64,000 nt of DNA from Xanthobacteraceae bacterium (GCA_022844205.1 JALHMF010000001.1:707023-771022); one strand, 5' to 3'. Positions 1 through 9,088 are shown, counted from the first letter of the stretch. A program made the numbers and translations. Notes: generated by a model from the letters alone, not told the origin.

Positions 1-1
1 G

Positions 2-505
2 CTCTATGGCGACATGAACGGCGGCTATAATCCGGTGAAGGATTTATATAAGACCGAGATCTATCGCCTGTCGGAACTGCGCAACCGCTGGAAGCCGCAT
101 GGCGCGCTCGGCCCCGATGGCGTGGTGATCCCGCCGAACATCATCGCGAAGGCGCCGACGGCGGAGCTGCGCGAAAATCAAAAGGACCAGGATTCGCTGC
201 CGCCCTACGATGTGCTGGACGGAATTTTGGAGCGCCTCGTCGAACGCGAACAGCCGGTGGCGGAAATCGTCGCCGAAGGGTTTGAGATTGAGATCGTGAA
301 GCGCGTGGAGCAGATGCTGCACTTGGCGGAATACAAGCGCCGTCAGGCGGCACCCGGGGTGAAGGTGACGCTGAAAAATTTCGGCCGCGACCGGCGCTAC
401 CCGATCACCAACAAGTTCCGCGATCCGGGCACCAAGCCGGCGGAGCCTGACAAGAATCTGGCGAAGGGTGCTGTGCCGGCGCGGAACGAGACGGTGGATT
501 TTTGA
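2..505 (+). CDS. nadE: NAD+ synthase (glutamine-hydrolysing), C-terminal part only
   Basis: The reading frame is already open at the left edge, so only the last 167 codons are present. NadE makes NAD+ from deamido-NAD+ with ATP and glutamine-derived ammonia in the cytoplasm. The fragment begins with LYGDMNGGYNPVKDLYKTE, typical of the C-terminal synthetase domain, and continues with the family's helical tail (SLPPYDVLDGILERLVE) and a late RRYPITNKFRD stretch. The N-terminal nitrilase domain and the P-loop lie outside the window. The gene is followed at once by a small hairpin and repeats. The family call is confident, but completeness upstream cannot be judged. Confidence 0.9.
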   Translation, partial: LYGDMNGGYNPVKDLYKTEIYRLSELRNRWKPHGALGPDGVVIPPNIIAKAPTAELRENQKDQDSLPPYDVLDGILERLVEREQPVAEIVAEGFEIEIVKRVEQMLHLAEYKRRQAAPGVKVTLKNFGRDRRYPITNKFRDPGTKPAEPDKNLAKGAVPARNETVDF

Positions 506-542
506 TGCGCTGTCGTTTTGATGGTGCGTTAAATTCATCGTC

Positions 543-565
543 ATGGCCGGGCTTGTCCCGGCCAT
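543..565. repeat. Small palindrome after nadE
   Basis: A 9-bp perfect inverted repeat (ATGGCCGGG / CCCGGCCAT) has a 5-nt loop and lies 38 bp after the nadE stop. It resembles the inner arms of the family B repeats. It could help end nadE transcription, but there is no T-run. Confidence 0.5.
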
Positions 566-578
566 CCACGTCTTCATC

Positions 579-702
579 GTCATTCCGGGGCGCGGCGAGT
601 GAAACGAGCCGCGAGCCCGGAATCCATAAGCCCGGAGTCAAATATTTTTCACAGGGGGTATGGATTCCGGACTGCCTCGCTTCACTCGGCATCCGGAATG
701 AC
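579..702. repeat. Intergenic palindromic repeat, family A (copy 1)
   Basis: An imperfect palindrome of about 124 bp with ends GTCATTCCGG / CCGGAATGAC and two inner GGAATCCAT / ATGGATTCC arms. Other copies are at 30166-30286, 59216-59336 and 63584-63699. This copy abuts the composite element at 703-1191, exactly as copy 3 abuts the second composite element. Confidence 0.8.
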
Positions 703-1191
703 TGCTACTCGCGTCGCGCACTGAATTTCTCCAACAGTTTCAGCCACAGCGCCTGACGTTATCCCGTCCTCAAAACCTCCCTTAAACTCCACATCACTCC
801 CGCTCACCGGGGACGCACTCATGAGGCGTCTTGTTTGTGGAGCGGGAGGCGGCGCCTCCGTGTGTGGTTCGCAAACACATGCCGGGGCGGTGCGGGGCTC
901 CGCCCGGCGAGATTACGCTCGCCCGCCGGGAGCTCGGCTGACGGAGAGGCGCGAAGTTGCGTCTCACGAAAAGCGCGGCCCGCGCCGAAGGAAGACGCCG
1001 CGACGGAGTGCGCTCCTGCCCAGATCGCGTAGCGATCTGGAAAAGCAGGCAGCGCTCTTATAAGTGCCGCTGCCCGCCACGCCAGAATTCGCTCGCGAAC
1101 TCTGGCTGCGGGAGCGGGAAGGCGATGCGTCCGCCGATCGCAAGGCGGACGAACATGACGAGACTTGCGCCTCCCGGCGCTCCGTCTCCCC
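703..1191 (-). repeat. Composite repeat element, copy 1 (conserved ends, variable hairpin middle)
   Basis: Read on the minus strand, this shares with 58796-59215 an identical 26-nt leading block (1166-1191), an inner block centred on AGGCGCCGCCTCCCGCTCC (837-857) and a tail of roughly 130 nt that is about three-quarters identical and runs into a family A palindrome. Between the blocks the two copies differ and hold several small hairpins, here with CAGATCGC/GCGATCTG and CAGAGTTCGC/GCGAATTCTG arms. Open frames cross it on both strands, but none is conserved in full between copies, so I treat it as non-coding. It fills most of the gap between nadE and the DUF2865 gene. Confidence 0.75.
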
Positions 1192-1238
1192 ACCTCATGA
1201 TCCGGCGGAAATCTCCGCGCGGGAACGAACTCTCTTAT

Positions 1239-1291
1239 CCCTCCCCGGAACGGGGAGGGTGGCGAGCACGCAGGTGCGAGCCGGGTGGGGT
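1239..1291. repeat. Intergenic repeat, family C (half copy)
   Basis: A CCCTCCCC..GGGGAGGG hairpin is followed by the GGTGGCGAG..GAGCCGGGTGGGG stretch that marks family C. Only the left half of the element is present. Fuller copies are at 8884-9049, 11184-11305, 16072-16192 and 28922-29040. Confidence 0.7.
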
Positions 1292-1297
1292 TTCTAC

Positions 1298-2479
1298 TCA
1301 GCGAACCGGATAAAACTGCGGTCCGACCACGCGGACGCGGCCACTTGGAATGGGCGTCAGCGGGGCTTCTTCTTTTGCAGGCTCCGACCTCGGTGGTTCG
1401 TTGGCCTGTTGCTTGGAAGCCGGCCCAGCCTGCGTCTGCTGTTTGCCGCCCTTGTCGAGGACGGGGCGCGGTTGCGACATCTGCTTGGCGCGCTGTTCGG
1501 TGACCAGAATGTCGCCCTGTTGAAACGTCTGGTCGCGGCCTTCGCCGAGCGCCTCGGCCCAGCTTTGGCCCTGCGCGCGGCACGAGCAGGAGGAGTTGAA
1601 TGCCTGACGATACTTGAAGGCGTTGGGCAGTTCGGAATACGGCCGCCCGCCGATGGATACGGCCTGGTCGATTTCCTCGCCCGGATTGCGATGAACGTAG
1701 AGCGTGGCTTCCGCAGCGGGGCACAGGCGCTTGCAGGTCTGTTCGTCATCGCCGAAACGCGACGGCACGGTGGCGTAGCTCACCGGGAAAAAATAGCCGT
1801 CGCAGGTTCGGACGCACATCGTACGGAACGTTCCGGATGCGGGCATGTCGAGCGGACCCGACTGCAGCGTGCTTTCCTCGTTCCATCCGCCGCCGAACAG
1901 CGTGTCGAGCAGGCCGCGCTGGCGAGGTGGCTGCGGCGGCTGGGCCGCGTTGCGATACTGCGGGCCGCAATTGTTCTGCGAGAGCTGCGAAATGAGCTGG
2001 CGGCGCTGCAGGTCGCGGTTCATGTCGCTGCTGCCGCCGCCGCGCATGGTGCCGAGTTCGGACGTCATGCGGTCCATGTTGGAACGCATCTTGCGGATCT
2101 GATCGTCGAGCTGCGCGCATTGCGGCGGGCGTGCCGCGCCGAAGACGAAAAATCCGCCGCCCTGATCGCAGCCGATCCGGCGCGACTGCACGATGGTCTG
2201 GTCGAGTTCGTAGCGCTGGCGGTTGATCGCGTCTTCGTAGCGGCGAACCGTGTCCGGACTGGAATTCGAAGCGGAATCGAGCTGGGCGAGCGCCCCTTCC
2301 AGCCGCACGCAGGTCGATGCATCCGAAGGCCCGATCGCGGGACGCGGACCCTGAACGCCGGGCGGTGGTCCGCCCGGAACGTTCCCCGGCGGCAACAACT
2401 GCGCGCCCGCGCTGCTGAACAGCAGGGCGAGGGCGGCGGCGCTCAGCGTGGCAGTCTTGGTTATGCGGTGCGGGGTCAT
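1298..2479 (-). CDS. DUF2865 domain-containing secreted protein
   Basis: A 393-aa protein of unknown function, found mainly in Hyphomicrobiales. An N-terminal signal peptide (hydrophobic AALALLFSSAGA, residues ~13-27) predicts export to the periplasm. A Pro/Gly-rich linker follows, then a predicted coiled region (~50-165), then the DUF2865 core with paired cysteines in FRTMCVRTCDGYFFPVSYA and a later CSCRAQG, and a low-complexity tail ending in RVRVVGPQFYPVR. The DGYFFP motif and cysteine pattern support the family call. It stands alone between repeats and the maiA gene. The function is unknown; a structural or envelope role is only a guess. Confidence 0.85.
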   Translation of the reverse strand: MTPHRITKTATLSAAALALLFSSAGAQLLPPGNVPGGPPPGVQGPRPAIGPSDASTCVRLEGALAQLDSASNSSPDTVRRYEDAINRQRYELDQTIVQSRRIGCDQGGGFFVFGAARPPQCAQLDDQIRKMRSNMDRMTSELGTMRGGGSSDMNRDLQRRQLISQLSQNNCGPQYRNAAQPPQPPRQRGLLDTLFGGGWNEESTLQSGPLDMPASGTFRTMCVRTCDGYFFPVSYATVPSRFGDDEQTCKRLCPAAEATLYVHRNPGEEIDQAVSIGGRPYSELPNAFKYRQAFNSSCSCRAQGQSWAEALGEGRDQTFQQGDILVTEQRAKQMSQPRPVLDKGGKQQTQAGPASKQQANEPPRSEPAKEEAPLTPIPSGRVRVVGPQFYPVR

Positions 2480-2565
2480 TTAGCCTTCAGAATCCGCGAA
2501 TGCAGGCGAACCAAGGACAGGGAAACATGTCCGATTTGTGAAGAAAAGCCCAGGTTTCCGCCCGT

Positions 2566-3195
2566 TCAGACGCAATCCGGCTGCACTTCCGGAGCCGCCG
2601 CGGCAAAGGCCGGATGCTGGCGCGCGCTCGCCTCCACCGCGATCACGCGCGGGAAATTGCTGAGCGGAATGTGAAACCGGCGGGCGTTATAGACCTGCGG
2701 CACGATGCAGATGTCGGCCATTGTAATTTGATCTCCGAACGCGAAGGGCCCGGGTTCCACCAACCGCTCGATCGCGGAGAAGCCTTCGTCGATCCAGTAA
2801 GCCGTCCAGGAATCGAGCGCTGCATTATCGGCGCCAAATTGCGACGTGAGCCGCTGCCGTGTGCCGGAATTGTTCAGCGGATGAATATCGCAGCATACGA
2901 TCTGCGCGACCGCCCGCACCTTGGCGCGCTCCACCGGGTCCTTCGGCAGCAGCGGATTCTGCGGATAGACCTCGTCGAGGTATTCCAGGATCGCGAGCGA
3001 TTGCAGCAGCACATCACCGCTGTCGAGCACGAGCGCCGGCACGCGCCGCTGCGGGTTTACCGCACGGAATGAGTCGCTGCGATGGTCATTGCCCGGCAGT
3101 GAAACTGAAATGGTCTCAAACGGGAGCCCCTTGAGTGCCAACGCGATGCGCACTCGGTACGAAGCGGAGGAACGAAAGAAAGAATACAACTGCAT
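2566..3195 (-). CDS. maiA: Maleylacetoacetate isomerase (zeta-class GST)
   Basis: A 209-aa cytoplasmic enzyme that isomerises maleylacetoacetate to fumarylacetoacetate in tyrosine/homogentisate breakdown, using glutathione. The zeta-class signature SSASYRVRIALALKG (residues 8-22) carries the catalytic Ser, the thioredoxin-like N-domain contains NPQRRVPALVLD, and the C-domain has the family's TMADICIVPQVYNARRF. I start at the ATG at 3195 because the protein then begins MQLYSFFRSS as usual. A TTG 27 bp upstream would add nine atypical residues. No other homogentisate genes are nearby, so a more general zeta-GST role is possible. Confidence 0.88.
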   Translation of the reverse strand: MQLYSFFRSSASYRVRIALALKGLPFETISVSLPGNDHRSDSFRAVNPQRRVPALVLDSGDVLLQSLAILEYLDEVYPQNPLLPKDPVERAKVRAVAQIVCCDIHPLNNSGTRQRLTSQFGADNAALDSWTAYWIDEGFSAIERLVEPGPFAFGDQITMADICIVPQVYNARRFHIPLSNFPRVIAVEASARQHPAFAAAAPEVQPDCV

Positions 3196-3446
3196 TCGAC
3201 CGATACCCGATCCAAATGACAAATCCCGTCACAAACTATCGCCTTGCGCGTGACGACGGAAGAAAATTCAGCCTTTTCAACATCACGGCCGTTTGGAGCT
3301 TGGAATAATGCAGCGGATTCCGGGGTAAATCCGGTGTGGTGCCAGTGACTGGATCGCGGCGAAGTTCTTGAATCGGCCTTGCGCGGGCGGCGTTCGCCGC
3401 CTGGCGTCAGCCGGAAGCAATCCGGTAGCAAACTAGGGGATAAAAA

Positions 3447-3854
3447 ATGGCTTCTTTGCTCAACAAGACTTTCTCAGCATACAACGATCCGGCCCTGCTG
3501 CTCGGCCGCATTTTGTTGTCGATCATGTTTGCCGTCGGCGCATACGGAAAATGGATGGCGCTAAACGGCTTTGCCGGTTACCTGGCGAAACTCGGCCTTC
3601 CGGCGCCCGCGATCCTGGCACCGCTGACGGCCGTGTTCGAAACGGCGGTCGTAATCGCGCTCCTCGCCGGCTTCCAGACGCGGATCGCGGCCCTCGCGGT
3701 CGCAGCCTTCTGCATCGCGACCGCACTCATCGCGCACATGAACTTCGCCGACGGCAATCAGCAGATTCATTTCATGAAGAATCTCGCCATCGCCGGCGGC
3801 GCACTTGCGCTGTTCGTCGCGGGTCCCGGCGCCTACTCGGTCGACAAGAAATAA
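3447..3854 (+). CDS. DoxX family membrane protein
   Basis: A 135-aa inner-membrane protein with four predicted transmembrane helices (about residues 16-36, 48-70, 74-94 and 110-127). The GRILLSIMFAVGAYGKWMAL start and the FETAVVIALLAGFQTRIAALAVAAFC middle are typical of DoxX/DoxD-like proteins. Members have been linked to thiol or redox balance, but a biochemical role for this one cannot be read from sequence. A good AGGGG ribosome site precedes the ATG and a strong hairpin follows the stop, so it is probably a single-gene unit. Confidence 0.85.
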   Translation: MASLLNKTFSAYNDPALLLGRILLSIMFAVGAYGKWMALNGFAGYLAKLGLPAPAILAPLTAVFETAVVIALLAGFQTRIAALAVAAFCIATALIAHMNFADGNQQIHFMKNLAIAGGALALFVAGPGAYSVDKK

Positions 3855-3863
3855 GCTTTGAAC

Positions 3864-3896
3864 GAACGGGACCGGCACCGAAAGCCGGTCTCGTTC
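3864..3896 (+). terminator. Hairpin terminator after the DoxX gene
   Basis: A 13-bp stem (GAACGGGACCGGC with GCCGGTCTCGTTC, one G-U pair) and a 7-nt loop, 10 bp after the stop codon. No clear T-run follows, so it may act as a 3'-end stabiliser or a weak terminator. Confidence 0.55.
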
Positions 3897-4151
3897 TGTC
3901 GCGGTAAGACGTTGGCGATTTATTAGCATTGAGCCGATTGACTCGCGGCGGCCGGAAGTAGGGCGGCTAACGCGGGCTTCTCGATAAACCGCTCAAAACA
4001 GGCATAATCGGCCATTCGGACAGGCAGGGCGGTACGCCACGTTGTAGCCGCCTTGACCCTGCATCTGGACAGTGAAACCGGCATTTTCCGCGCATGGGCG
4101 GACGGGGGTAGTACGTTGGCGGATCGCCTCAGGCAGAGGAACCAGAAGTCG

Positions 4152-5174
4152 ATGCGAAGGGCGCTTGGCCCCGCCGCATTGCTGCTTGCTGCCTTGTGCG
4201 TAGGCTGTGTCAGCAGCGGCGACAGCTTCCGCGTCGCAAGCCTGGACGCATCCTCGATTTCCCTCGATCCTACCGCGACCGTCTTCACGACCCGTAACAG
4301 CGTGAAAGGCAACCGCTCCCCCTTTTTCGGCACCGAGCGCGCCCGCAAGCCTGCGGTGGCGCAAATTCAGTACAAGTCGCCCTACGACGGCGGCGCGTTT
4401 TCGCTCGCTTCGGTCGGTCTCGGCGACTGGTCCATGAAGGGTGTCGCGCCGCTCCCCAACGGCCTGAGTTGGTCTCGCGATGGCGGCCGCCGCAACGTCC
4501 TGATCTACGTCCACGGCTTCAACCAGAATTTCGAGACGACGGCACTCGACGCCGCGCGCCTGTCGGACGGCATCAAGTTCCGCGGCGATACCATCCTGTT
4601 TTCCTGGCCCTCGAAGGCCGGCATCCTCGACTACATCTACGACCGCGAGAGCGCCATGTGGTCGCGCGACGCCTTTGAAAACATGCTCGACGAGCTGATT
4701 ACGCACCCGGCTGTCGGCAACATCCACATCGTCGCGCATTCAATGGGCACGACCCTGGCGGTGGAATCCCTGCGCCAGCTGGTGACCCGCCGCGGCCAGC
4801 AAGGTACGCGCAAGATCGGAGCCATCGTGCTTGCATCGCCCGACATCGACCTCGACGTATTTTCGTCGTCCGTGACGCGGCTCGGCAACCTTCGCGACAA
4901 AATCACCGTCGTGATCGCCACCAACGACCGCGCGCTCGGAATCCTGACACGGATGGGCGGCGGCGTGACGCGCGTGGGTGCCACCGAGAAACCGCAGCTT
5001 GAGGCAATGGGTCTCCGCGTAATTGACGCCTCCCAAGCCGGCAGCGGCGGCGTAAATCACGATCTCTTCCTCTCCAATGCGCAGATCCGCAGGCTGGTCC
5101 GCACTGCGATCGAAGAGGAAAATGCTCCTTCCGGCGAGCCCGCTGGCGTCGCCATGGGCACCGGCACGCAGTAA
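4152..5174 (+). CDS. Alpha/beta hydrolase, DUF900 family, probable lipoprotein
   Basis: A 340-aa protein with an N-terminal lipoprotein-like signal (MRRALGPAALLLAALCVGC, candidate lipid Cys19). The hydrolase core shows YVHGFNQNFETTALDAARL (oxyanion HG motif), FSWPSKAGILDYIYDR, and the nucleophile elbow AHSMGTT with its catalytic Ser, followed by SPDIDLDVF; this order is typical of DUF900 (VirJ/esterase-like) proteins. I chose the ATG at 4152 over an upstream one at 4053 because only this start gives the signal sequence at the N-terminus. Substrate unknown; likely an outer- or inner-membrane-anchored esterase. No partner genes. Confidence 0.82.
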   Translation: MRRALGPAALLLAALCVGCVSSGDSFRVASLDASSISLDPTATVFTTRNSVKGNRSPFFGTERARKPAVAQIQYKSPYDGGAFSLASVGLGDWSMKGVAPLPNGLSWSRDGGRRNVLIYVHGFNQNFETTALDAARLSDGIKFRGDTILFSWPSKAGILDYIYDRESAMWSRDAFENMLDELITHPAVGNIHIVAHSMGTTLAVESLRQLVTRRGQQGTRKIGAIVLASPDIDLDVFSSSVTRLGNLRDKITVVIATNDRALGILTRMGGGVTRVGATEKPQLEAMGLRVIDASQAGSGGVNHDLFLSNAQIRRLVRTAIEEENAPSGEPAGVAMGTGTQ

Positions 5175-5633
5175 GCGAATCGTAGATAGAAATCGGCGGA
5201 TAGCCGTTCAAAAACCGTCGCTGGCAAGTTCCGGCTCTGGACAACTCGGTACGGCCGGACGGAGCGAAATAAAGCATCGAAAAAACGGAATCTGCTCTCG
5301 CGGGCGGATTTTTGATTTCTCTGAAGGTTTTTTGCGACTGCGAAGGCCGGAATCGTCTCCAGCCCCCTGAATCTTTCAAAATGCAGAGCCCAAAGTCCCG
5401 AAAACAGGTCGTGTAATTCATGTGTCATTTTTAACACGTGTGATCAGAACGTTGGGAAAACAGGCGTGTATGCATAGCGTTTAGGCAGGTTGTTCAATTT
5501 GTACCATTGCCGGAAACGGCTGTTTTCAGCGACTTTCACACCCGGACACAGGTTCCGCCGCTCGGCGTCAGGTCGTTCGCGACGAGGCTACAAGGCGGCA
5601 AGGCAAAACTGGTTAATGAAGAGGGGCAAGACA
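5175..5633. other. 459-bp gap upstream of the porin gene
   Basis: No convincing gene, RNA or repeat is seen. It contains an 8-bp palindrome ACACGTGT at 5434-5441 inside an AT-richer stretch (5361-5510), which probably holds the porin promoter and any operator. Open frames here lack homology and ribosome sites. Confidence 0.5.
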
Positions 5634-6503
5634 ATGAAAGCAAAGATCCTCGGCGCGGTAGCGGCGGTGGTGCTGGCGGGACCGGCCATCGCGGCCGACA
5701 TTCCGGTGAAGGCACCGGTCGGCAAGGCTCCGTTCCTTTCGTCGTTCGACGTCGCCTTCGGCGGCGCGATCATGACGGACTACAATTTCCGCGGCGTCTC
5801 CCAGTCGGACCGCAACATGGCGGCCAACGCCTATGTTGAAGGCCGCTGGAAGAGCAATCCGAGCACCGAATTCTATCTCGGTATTGCCGGTAATTCGATC
5901 AGCTGGCCTGTAGGCGGCAACCTCACCGACCCGGCTGCCGAAATTGATTACTACGGTGGTGTTCGTCTGACCGCCGGCAAGATGGCCTACGACCTAGGCG
6001 TCATCTACTATTACTATCCGGGCGAGTCGAACTTCACAGCGCCATTTAATGGCTCCGAATTCATCGAATATTACGGCAAGGCCGCTTACACGGTCAGCGA
6101 TGCTCTCACGGTTGGTGGTGCGGTCTTCTACTCGCCGGATTACCTCGGATACAACATTGACAGCTGGTACACCTCTCTGAATGCCAAGTACACGATGGCA
6201 TCGGCTCCTTACCTCCCGAAGGGGGTTGGCGCATACGTCTCGGGTGAAATCGCCCATATGCACCTCAGCGGCGTCAGCCAAACCGGCGTCGGTATTCCGA
6301 GCTACAACTACTGGAACGCGGGCTTCGGCTATACTTGGAAGATGTTCACGCTGGACCTCCGCTATCACGACACCGACATGAACCAGGCGAGTTGCAATGC
6401 TGTCTGGAACGGTGCAAATCCTGGTACCAACACGTCCCGTACTTGCGGTCAGGCTTACATCGCCAAGCTCTCGTTCGACGCGACCGCCTCCCAGTTCAAG
6501 TAG
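5634..6503 (+). CDS. TorF family putative porin
   Basis: A 289-aa outer-membrane beta-barrel protein. The signal peptide MKAKILGAVAAVVLAGPAIA is cleaved before ADIPVKAP, as in many rhizobial outer-membrane proteins. The mature part opens with the family's FGGAIMTDYNFRGVSQSDR and shows alternating aromatic/hydrophobic strands, ending YIAKLSFDATASQFK with the C-terminal aromatic expected of barrels. A GAGGGG ribosome site lies 8 nt before the ATG at 5634; an in-frame ATG upstream at 5490 would bury the signal peptide. A strong terminator follows, so it is monocistronic. The transported solute is unknown. Confidence 0.88.
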   Translation: MKAKILGAVAAVVLAGPAIAADIPVKAPVGKAPFLSSFDVAFGGAIMTDYNFRGVSQSDRNMAANAYVEGRWKSNPSTEFYLGIAGNSISWPVGGNLTDPAAEIDYYGGVRLTAGKMAYDLGVIYYYYPGESNFTAPFNGSEFIEYYGKAAYTVSDALTVGGAVFYSPDYLGYNIDSWYTSLNAKYTMASAPYLPKGVGAYVSGEIAHMHLSGVSQTGVGIPSYNYWNAGFGYTWKMFTLDLRYHDTDMNQASCNAVWNGANPGTNTSRTCGQAYIAKLSFDATASQFK

Positions 6504-6532
6504 GCTGATCGGCTCCCGCGAGCCTCAAGTTG

Positions 6533-6572
6533 AAATCGGCCCGGTGAGCGATCACCGGGCCGATTTTCTTTT
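6533..6572 (+). terminator. Rho-independent terminator of the porin gene
   Basis: A perfect 15-bp stem (AAATCGGCCCGGTGA with its complement, 6533-6547 and 6552-6566) with a GCGA tetraloop, followed by TTCTTTT. This is the clearest terminator in the window, 30 bp after the porin stop. Confidence 0.92.
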
Positions 6573-6713
6573 GGAAAGCTGTAATGCAGGCGCAGCCAGT
6601 CAATATTCATCGTCCGCGGAAGCGGACGATCCATATCCGGTTCCGTGATTACTGGATTCCACGCTTTCGCGGGAAATGAGAACGAAGGGTGCTGTTTGTC
6701 TGGCTAGGCCGCT

Positions 6714-7028
6714 TCAGCGCGTGCAGGTGATGGCGACCGTCTGCGGGCAGTTGCGGCCTTCGCAGCGCGGCACGCTGGCGCCGGCGGGCACGGCGCCCGT
6801 GATCTCGTCCGGATCGATCTTGCCGTAGTCCACGGCCTTCGTGAACGCACGCGACCGGCAGAGGGCCGAAGCCATTGCTTCTCCGCACGGCTCGCCGGAG
6901 GCGAGGCAGCGGTCGATGCCGTAGCCGTCGGAGCCATCCACGATGAAGATGCGGGTTTCCGCTGCGGCGGGTGCCGTCAGCAAAGCAAAAAGGAGAAGGG
7001 CGCCGAATCGGGCAGAGCGCATAGGCAT
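6714..7028 (-). CDS. Small secreted cysteine-containing protein, unknown function
   Basis: A 104-aa protein with a signal peptide (MPMRSARFGALLLFALLTAPAAA) followed by ETRIFIVDGSDGYGIDRCLASGEPCG. Five cysteines remain in the mature part, suggesting a disulfide-bonded periplasmic protein. A CAGGGGAC ribosome site sits just before the first ATG; the second ATG (7022) is equally possible. I know of similar short proteins in related genera but no function. It is convergent with the porin gene and shares the gap that holds the porin terminator. Confidence 0.65.
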   Translation of the reverse strand: MPMRSARFGALLLFALLTAPAAAETRIFIVDGSDGYGIDRCLASGEPCGEAMASALCRSRAFTKAVDYGKIDPDEITGAVPAGASVPRCEGRNCPQTVAITCTR

Positions 7029-7365
7029 AGTCCCCTGAAATTCCCCGGGACCAAGGTGCGCCCGTTGGGTTGACCGTCCGTTAACGTGCCGGTGGCGGTT
7101 TGGTTACAAGCCACAACGGTGCGTTTCACTTGGATATTTGGCCTTATCCCCGCTGCGGGTGGCGAAGTTGTGGGCAGGTCCGGTCAAGATTGTGAGTCTT
7201 GACGGGCAGGGGCCGTCCCCCCATTGTCCCGGCCATGAACAAGCCCGCCTGCAACCGTTTCTTCGGCATTTGCCGCGAGATTATCTGCGCCTGACAGGCG
7301 CGGGCAGGGCCGTTCATATCTCTCACACAATCTGAGACGAACGTTCCGGCCCAAGGGACGGATGC
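7029..7365. other. 337-bp gap between the secreted protein and cysS
   Basis: A divergent intergenic region that should hold the promoters for both neighbours. A TTGACC box lies near 7070, but I could not match a -10 element to it. No repeat, RNA or gene was recognised. Confidence 0.4.
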
Positions 7366-8859
7366 GTGTGTACGGACACGGAGTGTACGGACGTGGAATT
7401 GAAGCTCTACAACACGCTCACGCGCGAGAAGGCGGCCTTCCAGCCGCTCGATGAGCTTAACGGTCGGCCTCCGGCCGATTGGCGCGTGCGCATGTATGTG
7501 TGCGGCCCGACCGTCTATGACTTCGCCCACATCGGCAATGCGCGGCCGGTCATTGTCTTCGACGTGCTTTACCGGCTTCTGCGCCATCTCTATGGCAAGG
7601 ACCATGTCAAATACGTCCGCAACATCACGGACGTGGACGACAAGATCAACGCGCGCGCGGCCGAGCGCGGCATCACCATCCGCGAGCTGACCGAACAGAC
7701 CTATCAAAATTTCAAGGACGATGTGGCGGCGCTGGGCTGCCTGCCGCCGGATGTAGAGCCGCGCGCCACGCAACATATTGAAGAAATGAAGACGCTGATC
7801 GAGCGGCTGGTGAAGGCGGACTTCGCCTATGTCGCCAACGATCACGTGCTCTTCCACGTCGCCGCGATGAAGGATTACGGCGCGCTCTCGAAGCGCCCGC
7901 TCGACGAGATGATCGCGGGCGCCCGCGTCGAGGTGGCACCCTACAAGCGCGACCCCATGGACTTCGTGCTGTGGAAACCGTCGAAGGAGAACGAGCCGGC
8001 GTGGGACTCGCCGTCCGACATCAAGACCAAGGGCCGCCCCGGCTGGCACATCGAATGCTCGGCGATGAGCTGGAAACATTTAGGCGAGACGTTCGACATT
8101 CACGGCGGCGGCATCGATCTCGTCTTCCCGCATCATGAAAACGAGATCGCCCAATCGCGTTGCGCGTTTCATACCGGCCTGATGGCGCAGGTCTGGATGC
8201 ACAACGGCTTCCTGCAGGTCGAGGGCGAGAAGATGGCGAAGTCGGCCGGCAACTTCATCACGATCCGGCAGTTGTTGAACAAATGGAAGGGACATCCATG
8301 GCCGGGTGAAGCCCTTCGCTTCAATATGCTGCGCACACACTATCGTCAACCACTCGACTGGACTTTCCACGCTTTGGATGAATCGCACAAAATTCTTTGG
8401 GATTGGTATGGGCAGTTAAAAAACGTCCAGCCAAATGCTGATTGTCCGAAAGAAATTGTAGCCGCACTATCTGACGATCTAAACACGCCGCAGATGATCG
8501 CTGAGCTTCATAGGCTGCATAACTCAGGCGATCTCGGCCCAATGCGTGCCGCGCTAAACTTTCTTGGTTTTTCGGGGGAACAAATAAATCTGCAGCGCAA
8601 CTATGTTTTTCAGCCCGAAGCAGGACAGTTGGTGCTTGGGGGACAGTCAGCAGTCTTAAAGGTAACTCGCGCAGACGGTTCAGTGGAATTCGATAAAGCT
8701 ACCCAGCAAAAAATCGACAATCACATTTCTGCCCGCAACGCTGCCCGCAAAGCCAAGGACTTCAAGGAATCCGACCGCATCCGCGACGAACTCGCCAAGA
8801 TGGGCGTGGTGCTCAAGGACAACAAGGACGGCACCACCACCTGGGAGGTCGCGCGATGA
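7366..8859 (+). CDS. cysS: Cysteine--tRNA ligase
   Basis: Class I aminoacyl-tRNA synthetase, about 497 aa, that charges tRNA-Cys. It shows the HIGN version of the HIGH motif (residues 55-58), zinc-site cysteines in YVCGPTVYD and HIECSAMSW, the [11 protein letters not shown] block and the KMAKS version of KMSKS (289-293). A GTG at 7366 is used here; the GTG at 7393 would give the more usual start [10 protein letters not shown] and is a serious alternative. The C-terminal third (about 8310-8740) is clearly richer in A+T than the rest, around 45% G+C in the lines I counted, with different codon choice, which suggests replacement by recombination. Confidence 0.95.
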   Translation: MCTDTECTDVELKLYNTLTREKAAFQPLDELNGRPPADWRVRMYVCGPTVYDFAHIGNARPVIVFDVLYRLLRHLYGKDHVKYVRNITDVDDKINARAAERGITIRELTEQTYQNFKDDVAALGCLPPDVEPRATQHIEEMKTLIERLVKADFAYVANDHVLFHVAAMKDYGALSKRPLDEMIAGARVEVAPYKRDPMDFVLWKPSKENEPAWDSPSDIKTKGRPGWHIECSAMSWKHLGETFDIHGGGIDLVFPHHENEIAQSRCAFHTGLMAQVWMHNGFLQVEGEKMAKSAGNFITIRQLLNKWKGHPWPGEALRFNMLRTHYRQPLDWTFHALDESHKILWDWYGQLKNVQPNADCPKEIVAALSDDLNTPQMIAELHRLHNSGDLGPMRAALNFLGFSGEQINLQRNYVFQPEAGQLVLGGQSAVLKVTRADGSVEFDKATQQKIDNHISARNAARKAKDFKESDRIRDELAKMGVVLKDNKDGTTTWEVAR

Positions 8860-8883
8860 TCTTCGTGGCTTACGCCTCCTTTT

Positions 8884-9049
8884 CCTCTCCCCGCTTGCGG
8901 GGAGAGGGTGCCGACCCCGAACGAGCGAAGCGAGTAGAGGGGGAGGCGGGTGAGGGGCTATGGCTGAGGTTTACGCGCGAGCCCCTCACCCGGCTCGCGC
9001 CTCGCTTTCGCGTGGCGCTCGCCGACCTCTCCCCGCAAGCGGGGAGAGG
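8884..9049. repeat. Intergenic repeat, family C
   Basis: Two outer palindromes (CCTCTCCCCGCTTGCGGGG.. at 8884-8907 and CCTCTCCCCGCAAGCGGGG.. at 9026-9049) enclose GTGAGGGGCT / AGCCCCTCAC arms, so the whole forms one long hairpin. It lies between cysS and the GNAT gene. Confidence 0.85.
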
Positions 9050-9088
9050 TGTAGTCGGTCAAGATTCGCGTGTAAGGGAATCCGCGCG

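Noticed and set aside
819-1724. 301-codon minus-strand frame covering the composite repeat
   Set aside because: It runs from the DUF2865 gene in another frame into the repeat; the repeat part is not conserved as protein in copy 2.
1064-2674. 536-codon open frame on the plus strand
   Set aside because: It is antisense to the DUF2865 gene, begins in the composite repeat and shows no family signature. High G+C gives long shadow frames.
6580-6700. Possible sixth repeat family after the porin gene
   Set aside because: Short CGTCCGCGGAAGCGGACG and TTCCACGCTTTCGCGGGAA hairpins resemble degraded repeats, but no second copy was found in the window.
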